IMG/VR virus record: IMGVR_UViG_3300025141_011824
Coordinates: 1-47,951 of that record
Length of the DNA stretch: 47,951 bases
Reading direction: 5' to 3' (one strand)
Source: a virus
Positions within the stretch are counted from its first letter, which is position 1, and each line of letters opens with the position of its first letter. A model generated the notes under the pieces. That model made no database searches, was not told where the DNA came from, and saw only the letters and a list, made by a program, of their open reading frames with translations. Position numbers and translations under genes: made by a program. This document shows positions 24,643 through 33,219 of this stretch, in pieces.

Positions 24643-25634
24643 AAAATTATTGGAAAAATAAGAACATTTTAATCACCGGAGCAGCCGGTTTTATCGGCTC
24701 AAACCTAGCAAAAGACCTAGTTTCAGAGGGAGCCAGCCTATTTTTGGTTGATAATTTGGAGCGAGGTAAGATGGAATACATCACAGACATCTTCAGCAAG
24801 GTATATTTCCTCAATGGAGACCTCCGAGATGAAGATTTTTGCGAGAAAATCTGTAAAAACAAGGATATTGTTATTCATCTTGCCTCAAAAGTGGGTGGAA
24901 TTGGATATTATACAAGCAAACCTTACGAGGTTATGAATGATAACATAAAAATTGACTCAAACATGTTGAATGCTGTAATCAAAAATGGTATTGACAGGTA
25001 TTTTTATGCCAGTAGTGCCCACATTTATCCTATTGAACTACAGGGAGAGCCAGAATCTCCTGCAATTTTTGAAGATCAGGACTATCCTGCAAACCCAGAG
25101 CTATCTTATGGATGGGCCAAGCTCATTGCTGAGAAACAAATTCAATATGCTTGCGAAGAAAACCCAAATCTCAACGTGGCGATGGCTCGATATATCGGAA
25201 TTTATGGTGAAAATCAAGAGTTTGCTCTTGAGACAGGCTCGGTTATTCCTGTTTTTTGCCATCGTGCCATCAAGCATCCCGAGATTCCTTTCAGTATTTG
25301 GGGAACAGGGCAAGAAACTCGGTCATACTGCTTCATCGACGACGCAATTGAGTGTACAAAGCTTATGATTCAGAAGATGGACGAGAAGCAGGTGGTAGGG
25401 CCACTCAATGTCGGTCAACAGACTCGCATAAAAATTGAAGATATCGCTAAGAAAGTGATTAAAATATCTGAAAAAGATGTTAAAATAGAATTTGACGAAA
25501 CAAAAGATACTTTGATATGGGGACAGATGTGCGATTGCACCAAGGCATTCACTGAGCTTGGCTGGAAAGCGCAAACAACCCTGGACGAAGGGTTAAAAAG
25601 AGTTTATACAGATATACAAAGGAGACTAAAGTGA
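24639..25634 (+). CDS. NDP-sugar epimerase, GDP-mannose 3,5-epimerase-like (extended SDR)
   Basis: 331 residues from the ATG in the ATGA overlap. GAAGFIGSNLAKDL binds NAD(P); SSAHIYP and YGWAKLIAEK hold the catalytic Ser/Tyr/Lys; GTGQETRSYCFIDD is the substrate end. The order of motifs, in particular the VGGIGYYTSKPYE segment and the SSAHIYP site, is nearest to GDP-mannose 3,5-epimerase, which gives GDP-L-galactose. A UDP-sugar 4-epimerase or decarboxylase is possible. Its neighbours support a GDP-sugar route. Confidence 0.75.
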   Translation: MKNYWKNKNILITGAAGFIGSNLAKDLVSEGASLFLVDNLERGKMEYITDIFSKVYFLNGDLRDEDFCEKICKNKDIVIHLASKVGGIGYYTSKPYEVMNDNIKIDSNMLNAVIKNGIDRYFYASSAHIYPIELQGEPESPAIFEDQDYPANPELSYGWAKLIAEKQIQYACEENPNLNVAMARYIGIYGENQEFALETGSVIPVFCHRAIKHPEIPFSIWGTGQETRSYCFIDDAIECTKLMIQKMDEKQVVGPLNVGQQTRIKIEDIAKKVIKISEKDVKIEFDETKDTLIWGQMCDCTKAFTELGWKAQTTLDEGLKRVYTDIQRRLK

Positions 25635-26557
25635 AAATTCTAATTACAGGCGGCGCAGGTTACATTGGCAGCGAACTTATTGATTATCTTATTGATGATC
25701 ACGAAGTTTATGTAGTAGATAACCTTATGTATGATGAGACATCTCTACTTCGGTATGTTCACCATGACAATTTTCATTTTGAGCGGGCTGATATTCGAGA
25801 CTTAAGGGTCATGAAAAAATATATGGATACATGTGACATCATTATTCCACTCGCAGCCCTAGTAGGTTTTCCTCTCTGCGAACGTCTCCCCCGAGATGCT
25901 ACTGAAATTAACTATGAAGCTAACAAATGGATTGCTGATGTTAAGTCAAAAGACCAGAGAGTAATCTATCCTTGTACAAACTCTGGCTATGGAACCAGCG
26001 TCAACGGAAAAATTATTACAGAGGAGGACCCTCTTAATCCAATTACACTTTATGGAAAGACGAAGGTCGAAGCAGAAGAGGTATATCGCAATACAGATAA
26101 TTGTGCCACTTTTAGACTTGCCACTGTTTATGGGCCATCCTCAAGAATGAGGACAGACCTATTGGTTAATAATTTTGTCTTAAAAGCTATCAAAGATCGT
26201 GTTATAGTTTTATATGAGTGTGAGTTCATGAGAAATTATGTACACATTCACGATGTATGTAGAGCATTCTTGATGTCTCTAAATCGATGGGACCTTTTCA
26301 ACAATGATACTTTCAATCTGGGGAACGATTCAATTAATATGAATAAGTTGCAGTTAGCACAGAAGATTAAAAATCACATGCCTCTTGAAATTATCAAAGC
26401 AGAGTTCACATCTGATCCTGATAAGAGAGATTACATCGTAAGCAGTGAAAAATTATATAACACGGGGTTTGAGTGTTCTTATGACCTGGATGATGGGATA
26501 AAACAACTCGTCAAAGCTTATAAGGTTATTGATTCCCCATGGTACGCAAACTATTAA
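25631..26557 (+). CDS. Extended SDR sugar epimerase/dehydratase
   Basis: 308 residues with a GTG start in a GTGA overlap. TGGAGYIGSELIDYL is the NAD site; PCTNSGYGTS and YGKTKVEAEEVYR are the catalytic Ser and Tyr-x-x-x-Lys; FRLATVYGPSSRMRTD and NYVHIHDVCRAF are the substrate region. It belongs to the broad NAD-dependent epimerase/dehydratase family and is unlike the previous and next SDRs in detail. The specific reaction cannot be told from sequence. It may be the C4 or C5 epimerase of a deoxy sugar. Confidence 0.75.
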   Translation: MKILITGGAGYIGSELIDYLIDDHEVYVVDNLMYDETSLLRYVHHDNFHFERADIRDLRVMKKYMDTCDIIIPLAALVGFPLCERLPRDATEINYEANKWIADVKSKDQRVIYPCTNSGYGTSVNGKIITEEDPLNPITLYGKTKVEAEEVYRNTDNCATFRLATVYGPSSRMRTDLLVNNFVLKAIKDRVIVLYECEFMRNYVHIHDVCRAFLMSLNRWDLFNNDTFNLGNDSINMNKLQLAQKIKNHMPLEIIKAEFTSDPDKRDYIVSSEKLYNTGFECSYDLDDGIKQLVKAYKVIDSPWYANY

Positions 26558-26566
26558 GGAAAACAA

Positions 26567-27517
26567 ATGTCATTCTGGAAAGATAAAAAAGTTTTGGTAA
26601 CTGGCGGCAACGGATTCGTTGGCACCCATGTAGTAAATCTCTTGCGAACGCATGATTGTAAGGAGGTTATTGTTCCTGGGCGTCACGATTATGATCTGAC
26701 CGTCGAGCGAGAAGTGGAGGCAATGTTTGAGGCTACAAAGCCAGACGTTGTTATTCATCTTGCAGGAAAGGTAGGCGGCATCGCCGCCAATAAAGCTTCC
26801 CCTGGAACTTTCTTTTACGACAACATTATGATGGGCACCCTGGTGTTAGAATATGCCCGACGCAACAACGTCCAAAAGACCGTTGCTCTCGCAGCAGGTT
26901 GCGGCTATCCCCTCAACTTAGACGTCCCATATAGTGAAGAAGACTTTTGGGACGGACTCCCACAAGTAGAATCTATGGGGTATTCTATGGGCAAGAAGAT
27001 GTTGATAATCCAGTCTTGGACATACCGCACGCAGTATGACTTCAACTCAGCTATTCTATTGCCTGCAAACCTTTATGGTCCGAATGATAACTTTCACTTG
27101 GAGAATAGCCATGTTGTCCCCGCTCTGATTCGCAAGTTCTTATCTGCCAAAGAAAACAACTTAGAGTCTGTGGAGATTTGGGGAACTGGGAATGCCACTA
27201 GAGAGTTCCTCTATGTGGAGGACACGGCCCAAGCAATTTTGGATGTTGCGGAGAAGTTTGACCAAACTGGACCTTTGAATCTGGGGACCGGCGTTGAGAC
27301 TTCCATCCGAGAGTTGGTAGAAACAATTTCAGAACTTGTAGATTATAAAGGAGAGATTGTTTGGAACACAGATCGTCCCGATGGTCAACCACGAAGATTT
27401 TATTCGATGGATCGGTTTGAAGAGAGTATGGGATATGTTCCCAGCACCACTTTGCGTGAGGGGTTAAAAAAGACAATTGATTGGTATCTCAATTCTGATG
27501 ACGAAAGGAGACTTTAA
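26567..27517 (+). CDS. fcl: GDP-L-fucose synthase (GMER/WcaG family)
   Basis: 316 residues with AAGGA upstream. TGGNGFVGTHVV is the NADP site; HLAGKVGGIAANKASP, AAGCGYPLNLDVPYSEEDFW, YSMGKKMLIIQSWTYR (Tyr-x-x-x-Lys) and LLPANLYGPNDNFHLENSHV are hallmarks of GDP-4-keto-6-deoxymannose 3,5-epimerase/4-reductase. It gives GDP-L-fucose from the product of GDP-mannose 4,6-dehydratase, which is not found in the window and may come from the host or from another phage region. In colitose pathways a relative (ColC) works after ColD, so it could also take a 3-deoxy substrate. Confidence 0.88.
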   Translation: MSFWKDKKVLVTGGNGFVGTHVVNLLRTHDCKEVIVPGRHDYDLTVEREVEAMFEATKPDVVIHLAGKVGGIAANKASPGTFFYDNIMMGTLVLEYARRNNVQKTVALAAGCGYPLNLDVPYSEEDFWDGLPQVESMGYSMGKKMLIIQSWTYRTQYDFNSAILLPANLYGPNDNFHLENSHVVPALIRKFLSAKENNLESVEIWGTGNATREFLYVEDTAQAILDVAEKFDQTGPLNLGTGVETSIRELVETISELVDYKGEIVWNTDRPDGQPRRFYSMDRFEESMGYVPSTTLREGLKKTIDWYLNSDDERRL

Positions 27518-28491
27518 TGAAAGTAGCCAGAGATTCGTCCGGAGAGTATTCGGATTGCGGATATCGTTATTTGGATTTTGAGAAGTTTGATGACGGAAGT
27601 CAAGAGGAAGTATTATTTTATGGATACGCCTCTGGTAGAAACAAGCAACTCATTGATGAGCACAAAGACTTTAAACGTAAAATATTCTATCAGGGAGAAC
27701 AGCCTTGTGGCTTTTACTCTCAGAACACTGTCGAGCGACAACAAAGCTTTGACCTTGGAAATGATTTCGATGAGGTCTATTCTACATGCCCTTATAGTGC
27801 AAAGTGGATGAATTTGATTCATGGGTATGATAAATATCGCCCTATCATCTTTCCACATAATATGAACTGGGCAGTTGGCGATGAAGAGCATGATAGATTT
27901 ATTGATGTTATGTATTGGGGAAACCTCCCTAATGCCTCCGTCGATGTTAGGCACATCATTGAAACAATTCCTAAATTCAAATATGCTTTCTTTACCCTGG
28001 GTCACGGCCTCACACCCGACCTTCATCAATATGTGAGTGGTGTCAATGTGCCACGTACCGAGATGTGGGGTTATCTTCGTCGATCTAAGATTATGGTGAC
28101 GTCCAACCTTCTATATATGACAGACCCAGAGGTTGCAGCAACCAAGTCACTAGATCGATGGAAGGAGAATGAGGCTTTTCATCTTATAGATCAGAAGATT
28201 ATGCCTCAGATTAAAACACGACCCATCGAGGCTATCTTCAATAAAACATTGGTCTTATTGAAAGAAGATCCTTGGAGAATCTTTGATTATTGGTTTAATG
28301 AGGGAGAGCATTTCCTTTATTATAAAAACAACGAAGACTTAGAGGACATGATTAGAGAGGTCACCACGAACTGGGATAAGTACAAACATATCCCAGAGAA
28401 CGCTTATAAAAGAGCGGTCGATCTATACACCACTGAAAAACTTTACCACAATATAAAAAAGGGGCAAGATGAGTTCAAATTCAAACACTAG
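27517..28491 (+). CDS. Putative glycosyltransferase, GT-B-like
   Basis: 324 residues starting in a TAATG overlap. The motif TRPIEAIFNKTLVLLKEDPWRIFDYWFNEG and then EHFLYYKNNEDLEDMI resemble the donor-binding half of GT1/CgeB-type enzymes (E in RPIEA, and the D near the end of the helix). The N-terminal half (CGYRYLDFEKFDDGSQ and YGYASGRNKQ) is not like a standard acceptor domain. I call it a likely glycosyltransferase with moderate confidence; it could be a different GT-B-fold protein. Confidence 0.6.
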   Translation: MKVARDSSGEYSDCGYRYLDFEKFDDGSQEEVLFYGYASGRNKQLIDEHKDFKRKIFYQGEQPCGFYSQNTVERQQSFDLGNDFDEVYSTCPYSAKWMNLIHGYDKYRPIIFPHNMNWAVGDEEHDRFIDVMYWGNLPNASVDVRHIIETIPKFKYAFFTLGHGLTPDLHQYVSGVNVPRTEMWGYLRRSKIMVTSNLLYMTDPEVAATKSLDRWKENEAFHLIDQKIMPQIKTRPIEAIFNKTLVLLKEDPWRIFDYWFNEGEHFLYYKNNEDLEDMIREVTTNWDKYKHIPENAYKRAVDLYTTEKLYHNIKKGQDEFKFKH

Positions 28492-28900
28492 AAAATATCT
28501 TCCAACATTATCCGAGCTTGTAGACAGACTTTCTATCGCTCAGTTGAAAGAGGTCTTTATTACAGAGCATAAGAGCGAATATGCTGAAGAAATTTCTGAT
28601 ATCATTCACGATATTAACTTAATATTTGATCAAAAACAAGTTATAATGGACGGAGACACCATTAGAGCAATTATTGTATTGTCGCAAATGAATTTGCACA
28701 TCTGGCATAACGAATCCAACTATCGTAAGGGAATCAAAGATGGAAACAACTTGGAGCTTACACACGGATTAAATGGTATTCGCAATACTGCCAAAAATAA
28801 AATACAAGAATTGTCCGGTGGTCGAAAAGATTATAAGATTGACTGCCTAGCAGCAGAATTTAAAGACTGGGAAATAAGTTGGAAAAAGGAGAAAAAATGA
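28469..28900 (+). CDS. Helical protein of unknown function in the sugar island
   Basis: 143 residues, overlapping the gene before by 23 bases. SELVDRLSIAQLKEVFITEH, a middle helical hairpin, and HGLNGIRNTAKNKIQE are the notable segments. The pattern LVDRLSI-LK... and N-G-R-N-A-K is one I have seen in glycan clusters of bacteria and phages. No catalytic residue can be assigned. Translation is coupled to both neighbours. It may be a small partner of a glycosyltransferase, but that is a guess. Confidence 0.5.
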   Translation: MSSNSNTRKYLPTLSELVDRLSIAQLKEVFITEHKSEYAEEISDIIHDINLIFDQKQVIMDGDTIRAIIVLSQMNLHIWHNESNYRKGIKDGNNLELTHGLNGIRNTAKNKIQELSGGRKDYKIDCLAAEFKDWEISWKKEKK

Positions 28901-29433
28901 AAGCACTTATCATAACACATTCAGGGTTTCAAGATCACGAGGTTATATACCCGTATCACAGCTTGAAAGAAAACAATTTTGAAGTGGATATTGTAGCTGA
29001 TAAACTAGGGAGATTTTACGGTATTTTAGGATGTCACATGGTTGGAGACATTTTAACAACAGATTTTAATGATCCTAAAAATAGAGAAAAGTACTTGGAG
29101 TACGACTTATTAGTCATCCCTGGTGGAGTAAAAGCTTTAGAGAAGCTAAGGCTAGAGACTGGCGTAGTTGAGTTCGTTCGTGAATGGAATGCATTGGATA
29201 AAACAATATTCTCTTTATGCAATGGTGCTCAATTGTTGATAACAGCAGATGCTATTAGAGGCAAGACAGTTTCTGGATACTATGCCATCGAGGCGGATAT
29301 CAACAATGCTGGTGCCACATACCACAGAGGCCCTGTTGTAGTCGATAGCAACATAGTATCCTCTCCTCATTACGATTTCATGGGTGAGTGGATGCGAACC
29401 GGCTATGAGGTCTTGGCTCAAAGAGAAAAATGA
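28897..29433 (+). CDS. DJ-1/PfpI superfamily protein
   Basis: 178 residues starting in the ATGA overlap. The nucleophile elbow IFSLCNGAQLLITA holds Cys108 in the typical C-N/G-G context, and E15 (DHEVIYP) sits where the family's Glu pairs with it. PfpI-type proteins act as proteases, deglycases or chaperones. In this context it could detoxify a reactive keto-sugar or glyoxal-like by-product, which is inference. Its presence inside a sugar cluster is unusual. Confidence 0.8.
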   Translation: MKALIITHSGFQDHEVIYPYHSLKENNFEVDIVADKLGRFYGILGCHMVGDILTTDFNDPKNREKYLEYDLLVIPGGVKALEKLRLETGVVEFVREWNALDKTIFSLCNGAQLLITADAIRGKTVSGYYAIEADINNAGATYHRGPVVVDSNIVSSPHYDFMGEWMRTGYEVLAQREK

Positions 29434-30107
29434 GTTACAAAAACAACATTGTCAATAAGCCATGGGGATATGAATATCTTGTTTATGAAAATGAGAATGT
29501 TGGCCTCTGGTATCTACACATAGAAAAAGAGCAGAGAACATCAATGCACTGTCATCCCAAAAAGAATACTGGGTTGGTGTTGCTGAAAGGTAGTGCAAGA
29601 ACTTCTTTCTTGAACAATAGTGTTAAGATGACTTCCTTGAAAAAGATCATGATTCGACGTGGTCTATTTCACTCTACTATGGGTATTTCAGAAGGCGGCG
29701 CTTCTATCTTTGAAATTGAAGCCCCCAAAGACAAGGCAGATTTGGTTCGTCTGGAAGATTCGTATGGGAGAAAGCTGTCTCCATATGAAGGTAAAAATAA
29801 AGAAGTCCCAAAAGGAGAAGAGTGTCTTTGGATTACTGATCCTGCCGAGGGGGAAGTAAATAGTTATTCTTTCTGCGACTGCACAATGACGACTGAAAAC
29901 ATCATCAACAAAGAACAACTATATAATCGCAATGATGATGATATTTTTATCTTTTTAAGGGGAGGATTGAGGACCAAAGAAGACGATCAGATAGCCCAAC
30001 CAGGTGACGTTTTGGATGGCCTGACTCTCGACAAATTATCAAGAGTGTTTGAGATTACCGATAAGGTAGTTTTATTATCTATAGGAGCAAACAATGGGGA
30101 TTCTTGA
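29430..30107 (+). CDS. Two-cupin protein, sugar-phosphate isomerase-like
   Basis: 225 residues in an ATGA overlap. NKPWGYEYLVYEN and the following HCHPKKNTGLVLLKGS have the cupin HxH...E pattern of type II phosphomannose isomerases, sugar isomerases and epimerases. The second half (FIFLRGGLRTKEDDQIAQPGD) looks like a weaker second cupin repeat. It may be a sugar-phosphate isomerase or a regulatory sugar-binding protein. Metal ligands are partly conserved. Confidence 0.65.
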   Translation: MSYKNNIVNKPWGYEYLVYENENVGLWYLHIEKEQRTSMHCHPKKNTGLVLLKGSARTSFLNNSVKMTSLKKIMIRRGLFHSTMGISEGGASIFEIEAPKDKADLVRLEDSYGRKLSPYEGKNKEVPKGEECLWITDPAEGEVNSYSFCDCTMTTENIINKEQLYNRNDDDIFIFLRGGLRTKEDDQIAQPGDVLDGLTLDKLSRVFEITDKVVLLSIGANNGDS

Positions 30108-30582
30108 AAAGGGAAAGCTTTATGTTTTTGATATCGACAGAACTTTTATCACAACTTACAACTCAGACGGCGAGTTGATTTGGCTTAAGAACATGGAAGG
30201 CCCATATGAGCGAGTAAGTGATAATGTTGTGGTGGGTTCTAATGGAACAAAAGCCGTACTTCACGAAGGTGTGGAGAAAGTTTTGAAACACTTACAGGGC
30301 CAGGGAAAGAACATTGCGTTCCTTTCGGTCGGAGGTCTGCTAGATGTGGATTATTACGATCAACCTTCTGTTAAGATAATGAAACTGTTTGGAATTCATT
30401 CTTATTTCAATCACGAGAGACTTCTGCTTTACAAGACAGCCAGAAAAGATACTGTCTTACAACACTTGCCTCCTTCAATCTTTTTTGATGATGACGAGAA
30501 GCACCTGGTAGCGACACTAAGACTAGACAACGTAACTGTTGTAGACAGAAAGAGTTTCACGTCCTGGGAGCAGTTATTATGA
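30094..30582 (+). CDS. HAD superfamily phosphatase (MDP-1/FkbH-like)
   Basis: 162 residues. YVFDIDRTF is motif I with the nucleophile Asp and the DxD, FLSVGG is the motif II region, and SIFFDDDEKHL is motif IV with its acidic pair. The chain is short with a small cap. It would remove phosphate from a sugar-phosphate intermediate. The gene overlaps the cupin gene by 14 bases and the E1-alpha gene by 4, so it is part of the same translation unit. Confidence 0.75.
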   Translation: MGILEKGKLYVFDIDRTFITTYNSDGELIWLKNMEGPYERVSDNVVVGSNGTKAVLHEGVEKVLKHLQGQGKNIAFLSVGGLLDVDYYDQPSVKIMKLFGIHSYFNHERLLLYKTARKDTVLQHLPPSIFFDDDEKHLVATLRLDNVTVVDRKSFTSWEQLL

Positions 30583-31412
30583 ACAACCAGGCGTTTAGGA
30601 TGAGGGTGTTCAAAACAGCATCACTTTGTCGGAATTTTGAAGACGCAGTGTTTTATCATCTTAACGAAAAGAATATAAAATTCCCAACTTATATGTCCGC
30701 AGGTCAAGAATACATACCAGCGACATTATCACAAATTTATAAGGATTTAGATCCAGCCCTGTTTGCACAGCATCGAGGCCATTCATGGTATCTGGCGTTC
30801 GGCGGGGACATGGTGAAGCTTATCGATGAGTTGCTCGGTCGCCCTACTGGATGTGCTTATGGAATGGGCGGCTCCGCATCTATTCACTGTCCAGAGATTA
30901 ATATGTTTGGTCATGATGGCCTCATGGGTAGTCAAGTTCCAATTTCTGTTGGGTATTGTTATTCTAGCCGGAAACCAACCATTGCGGTGATGGGCGATGC
31001 TTCTGCCGAGGAAGACTACGCTCTTGGAGCAATGGGGTGGGCTTCCACAAAGAACCTTCCTATCCTATTTGTAGTCGAGGACAACAACCTTTCTATTCTA
31101 ACTGAGAAGCGAAAGAGGAGAAACTGGGAGATGCATGACGTTGCCAAAGCTTTTCAAATGAGGGGTTATGATCTTGACGACGACCCGCTTGAGATTTTAA
31201 ATCATTGTGGTCGTTCAATTGACTCCCCTCGCCTGCTGAACATAAAGACAAATCGGCTTTATTGGCACGCAGGGGCAGGGATAGACGATCCAGATACCTT
31301 TGACCGATATAAGCACGAAATGCTCGCACTCGGTGATGAAGCAGCGGAGATTCATGAAACAACTAAAGAAATGGTAAACCAGGTATGGCTAAAACAGTTA
31401 GAGACACAATAA
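30579..31412 (+). CDS. Thiamine-diphosphate enzyme, E1 alpha subunit type
   Basis: 277 residues in an ATGA overlap. FAQHRGHSWYLAFGGD, GRPTGCAYGMGGSAS and GSQVPISVGYC match E1 alpha of 2-oxo-acid dehydrogenases (PDH/BCKDH/acetoin type). The ThDP-Mg motif runs from G139-D140 to N169-N170. In 2-oxo-acid dehydrogenases, alpha and beta form the active site and pass an acyl unit to lipoyl E2. No E2 or E3 gene is present here, and 277 residues is shorter than typical E1 alpha (about 330-400). An alternative acceptor, such as a keto sugar, is an inference. Confidence 0.88.
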   Translation: MNNQAFRMRVFKTASLCRNFEDAVFYHLNEKNIKFPTYMSAGQEYIPATLSQIYKDLDPALFAQHRGHSWYLAFGGDMVKLIDELLGRPTGCAYGMGGSASIHCPEINMFGHDGLMGSQVPISVGYCYSSRKPTIAVMGDASAEEDYALGAMGWASTKNLPILFVVEDNNLSILTEKRKRRNWEMHDVAKAFQMRGYDLDDDPLEILNHCGRSIDSPRLLNIKTNRLYWHAGAGIDDPDTFDRYKHEMLALGDEAAEIHETTKEMVNQVWLKQLETQ

Positions 31413-32299
31413 AAGAAATTACACGTTCTCACTTGACAGAGAAAAACGGCCTTGCATTTGGACAGTGTCTCACTGCCGTAGGTTGGGTCGGGGGCACTTT
31501 GCCCCACCTATATGAAGAAGACGGTATGGTAGAGTTGTCAATGGCTGACGTCGCAGGCGGCGGAATCGTTGTTGGTTCCGCTCTTGCTGGGAGGCGACCA
31601 ATGTATGTTATCCGATATCAGGGTTTCAATTGGTACAACTGCCCAAGTATTGTAAATTATGCGGCCAAGTCTCAGGAGATATGGAAGACTCCGTGCCCCC
31701 TCCTTGTACGAGGAATTGCAATGGAAGGTTCCATCGGCCCAGTGGCAGGCTCCTCTCATCATTCACTCTATTATCGAATGCCGGGGGTCAAGATTGCTAG
31801 TCCCATGACGCCAAAAGAATACGAGCAAGTGTATGATTATTTTATGAAAAATGAAGATGTGGTGTATGTATCAGAGCATAGAGGTAGTTACTTGAATACA
31901 GAAGAAATGCCCGATACCCTCCATTCTGATTCTGATATTGTATTGTTTCCTATTTCCATCACACGCTTTGAAGCAGTGAAGGCAAGTAAGATCTTGTTAG
32001 AAAAAGGAATAAAAGCAAGCGTCGCCCACATCAGGTGGATTAAGCCGTTTCACATAGAGGAAGATTGGAAGACAACCCTAGCAAGCTCTAAATACGGTGG
32101 GATGGTTCTGGATGATGATTATGTTGACGGAGTAGCAAAGAGTATTGCTCACGACATCACAATGGAAACCGGAAGACCAGTTTATACAATGGGTTTAGAG
32201 AATAAGTCAGCAGGTTTTGCCAAAGGAGTAGATAACCTACCTCCCACTGCTGAACAAATAGTACAAAGAGTTATAAAAATTAAAGGAGAGTTAGAATGA
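31385..32299 (+). CDS. Thiamine-diphosphate enzyme, E1 beta subunit type
   Basis: 304 residues, overlapping the alpha gene by 28 bases. ELSMADVAGGGIVVGSALAGRRP, RGIAMEGSIGPVAGSSHHSLYYRMPGVK and the C-terminal transketolase-like segment AHIRWIKPF match E1 beta (pyrimidine-binding domain and C-terminal domain). The strong coupling to the alpha gene says they form one enzyme. It lacks the extended N-terminal part of some PDH beta chains. The pair stands beside the 2OG oxygenase, radical SAM and ColD-like genes. Confidence 0.88.
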   Translation: MAKTVRDTIKEITRSHLTEKNGLAFGQCLTAVGWVGGTLPHLYEEDGMVELSMADVAGGGIVVGSALAGRRPMYVIRYQGFNWYNCPSIVNYAAKSQEIWKTPCPLLVRGIAMEGSIGPVAGSSHHSLYYRMPGVKIASPMTPKEYEQVYDYFMKNEDVVYVSEHRGSYLNTEEMPDTLHSDSDIVLFPISITRFEAVKASKILLEKGIKASVAHIRWIKPFHIEEDWKTTLASSKYGGMVLDDDYVDGVAKSIAHDITMETGRPVYTMGLENKSAGFAKGVDNLPPTAEQIVQRVIKIKGELE

Positions 32300-33219
32300 G
32301 TTTAGAGAAAAGAATAAGAGGATTTGATCATCTTGGAAGTCGATTCTCACATGAAAGATTGGACAGGGTGTTGATAGGATATAAAATTCCGGATGAACTG
32401 TTTAAAAGATTTCAAACAGCAGCAGCTACCTATATCTCTCGTTGTCTACCAGGAGAACAATATACATTGTCTGATGAAGATTTGATGCAGAGGCTGGAAA
32501 AACACTATAGTGAGATTCAAAACATCACACCTAATGGGATGATGGTTCCTAAGAGGCATCTTAATGTAGAATATAACCTGTTGGTTAAGTCCTTTGCTGA
32601 TATTATTGCTTCTTGTAATATCAACGATTTGGTCTCCAGTTGGCACGTTCCTTTAAACCTTAGAGTCAAGTTGGGCCAAGCAGACGACGCCAACCTGCTT
32701 CGACACCACCCCACCGAACACATCCATTCAGATAGTTGGGCAGGAGAGTCGAGCGAGAGCGTCACCACTCATATTCCTATTTTTGGCGATGTTGAAAGAA
32801 ATCATTTGACTTTCTTCTCCCCTCCTGATGATTTTCAAGAGGAGTGGCTGGGAGCACTTCCTTCATATAGAGACGGAGGTCATATTGCAGAAAGATACAA
32901 TCACTTAGACGTGATACCTCAAAAGGGATATCTTTATTTTCATGACTTCTCTGGCCTGCACTCTTCTCACCGTTTTCCTAATGCGGGCGCAAGAGTTACG
33001 CTTGATACAACTTTCGTACTAAACCGACCAGAGCCAATTTTAGGTACTGAGCACCCTTGGAGAGAAAATGAGAGAGCAACCAACGAAACACTTTCATCTC
33101 TCGGAGACCAAAAGCTTTTTTATTTTCCAGATACCAATGAGGAGTTTGTAGACAGCGAAGGCGGTTTCAAACACCCAACCAATCTTCATATTCTTGATTT
33201 GGAAACAAAAAATGGCTAA
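32296..33219 (+). CDS. 2-oxoglutarate/Fe(II) oxygenase-like protein
   Basis: 307 residues in an ATGA overlap. EHIHSDSWAG supplies the HxD pair (H144, D146) of the iron-binding facial triad; HDFSGLHSSHRF supplies the distal His (H222 or H225), and R233 in AGARVTLD would bind 2-oxoglutarate. The double-stranded beta-helix region between them has the right length. It may hydroxylate or desaturate a sugar intermediate. Family members in phage sugar clusters are known, but the substrate here is not. Confidence 0.7.
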   Translation: MSLEKRIRGFDHLGSRFSHERLDRVLIGYKIPDELFKRFQTAAATYISRCLPGEQYTLSDEDLMQRLEKHYSEIQNITPNGMMVPKRHLNVEYNLLVKSFADIIASCNINDLVSSWHVPLNLRVKLGQADDANLLRHHPTEHIHSDSWAGESSESVTTHIPIFGDVERNHLTFFSPPDDFQEEWLGALPSYRDGGHIAERYNHLDVIPQKGYLYFHDFSGLHSSHRFPNAGARVTLDTTFVLNRPEPILGTEHPWRENERATNETLSSLGDQKLFYFPDTNEEFVDSEGGFKHPTNLHILDLETKNG

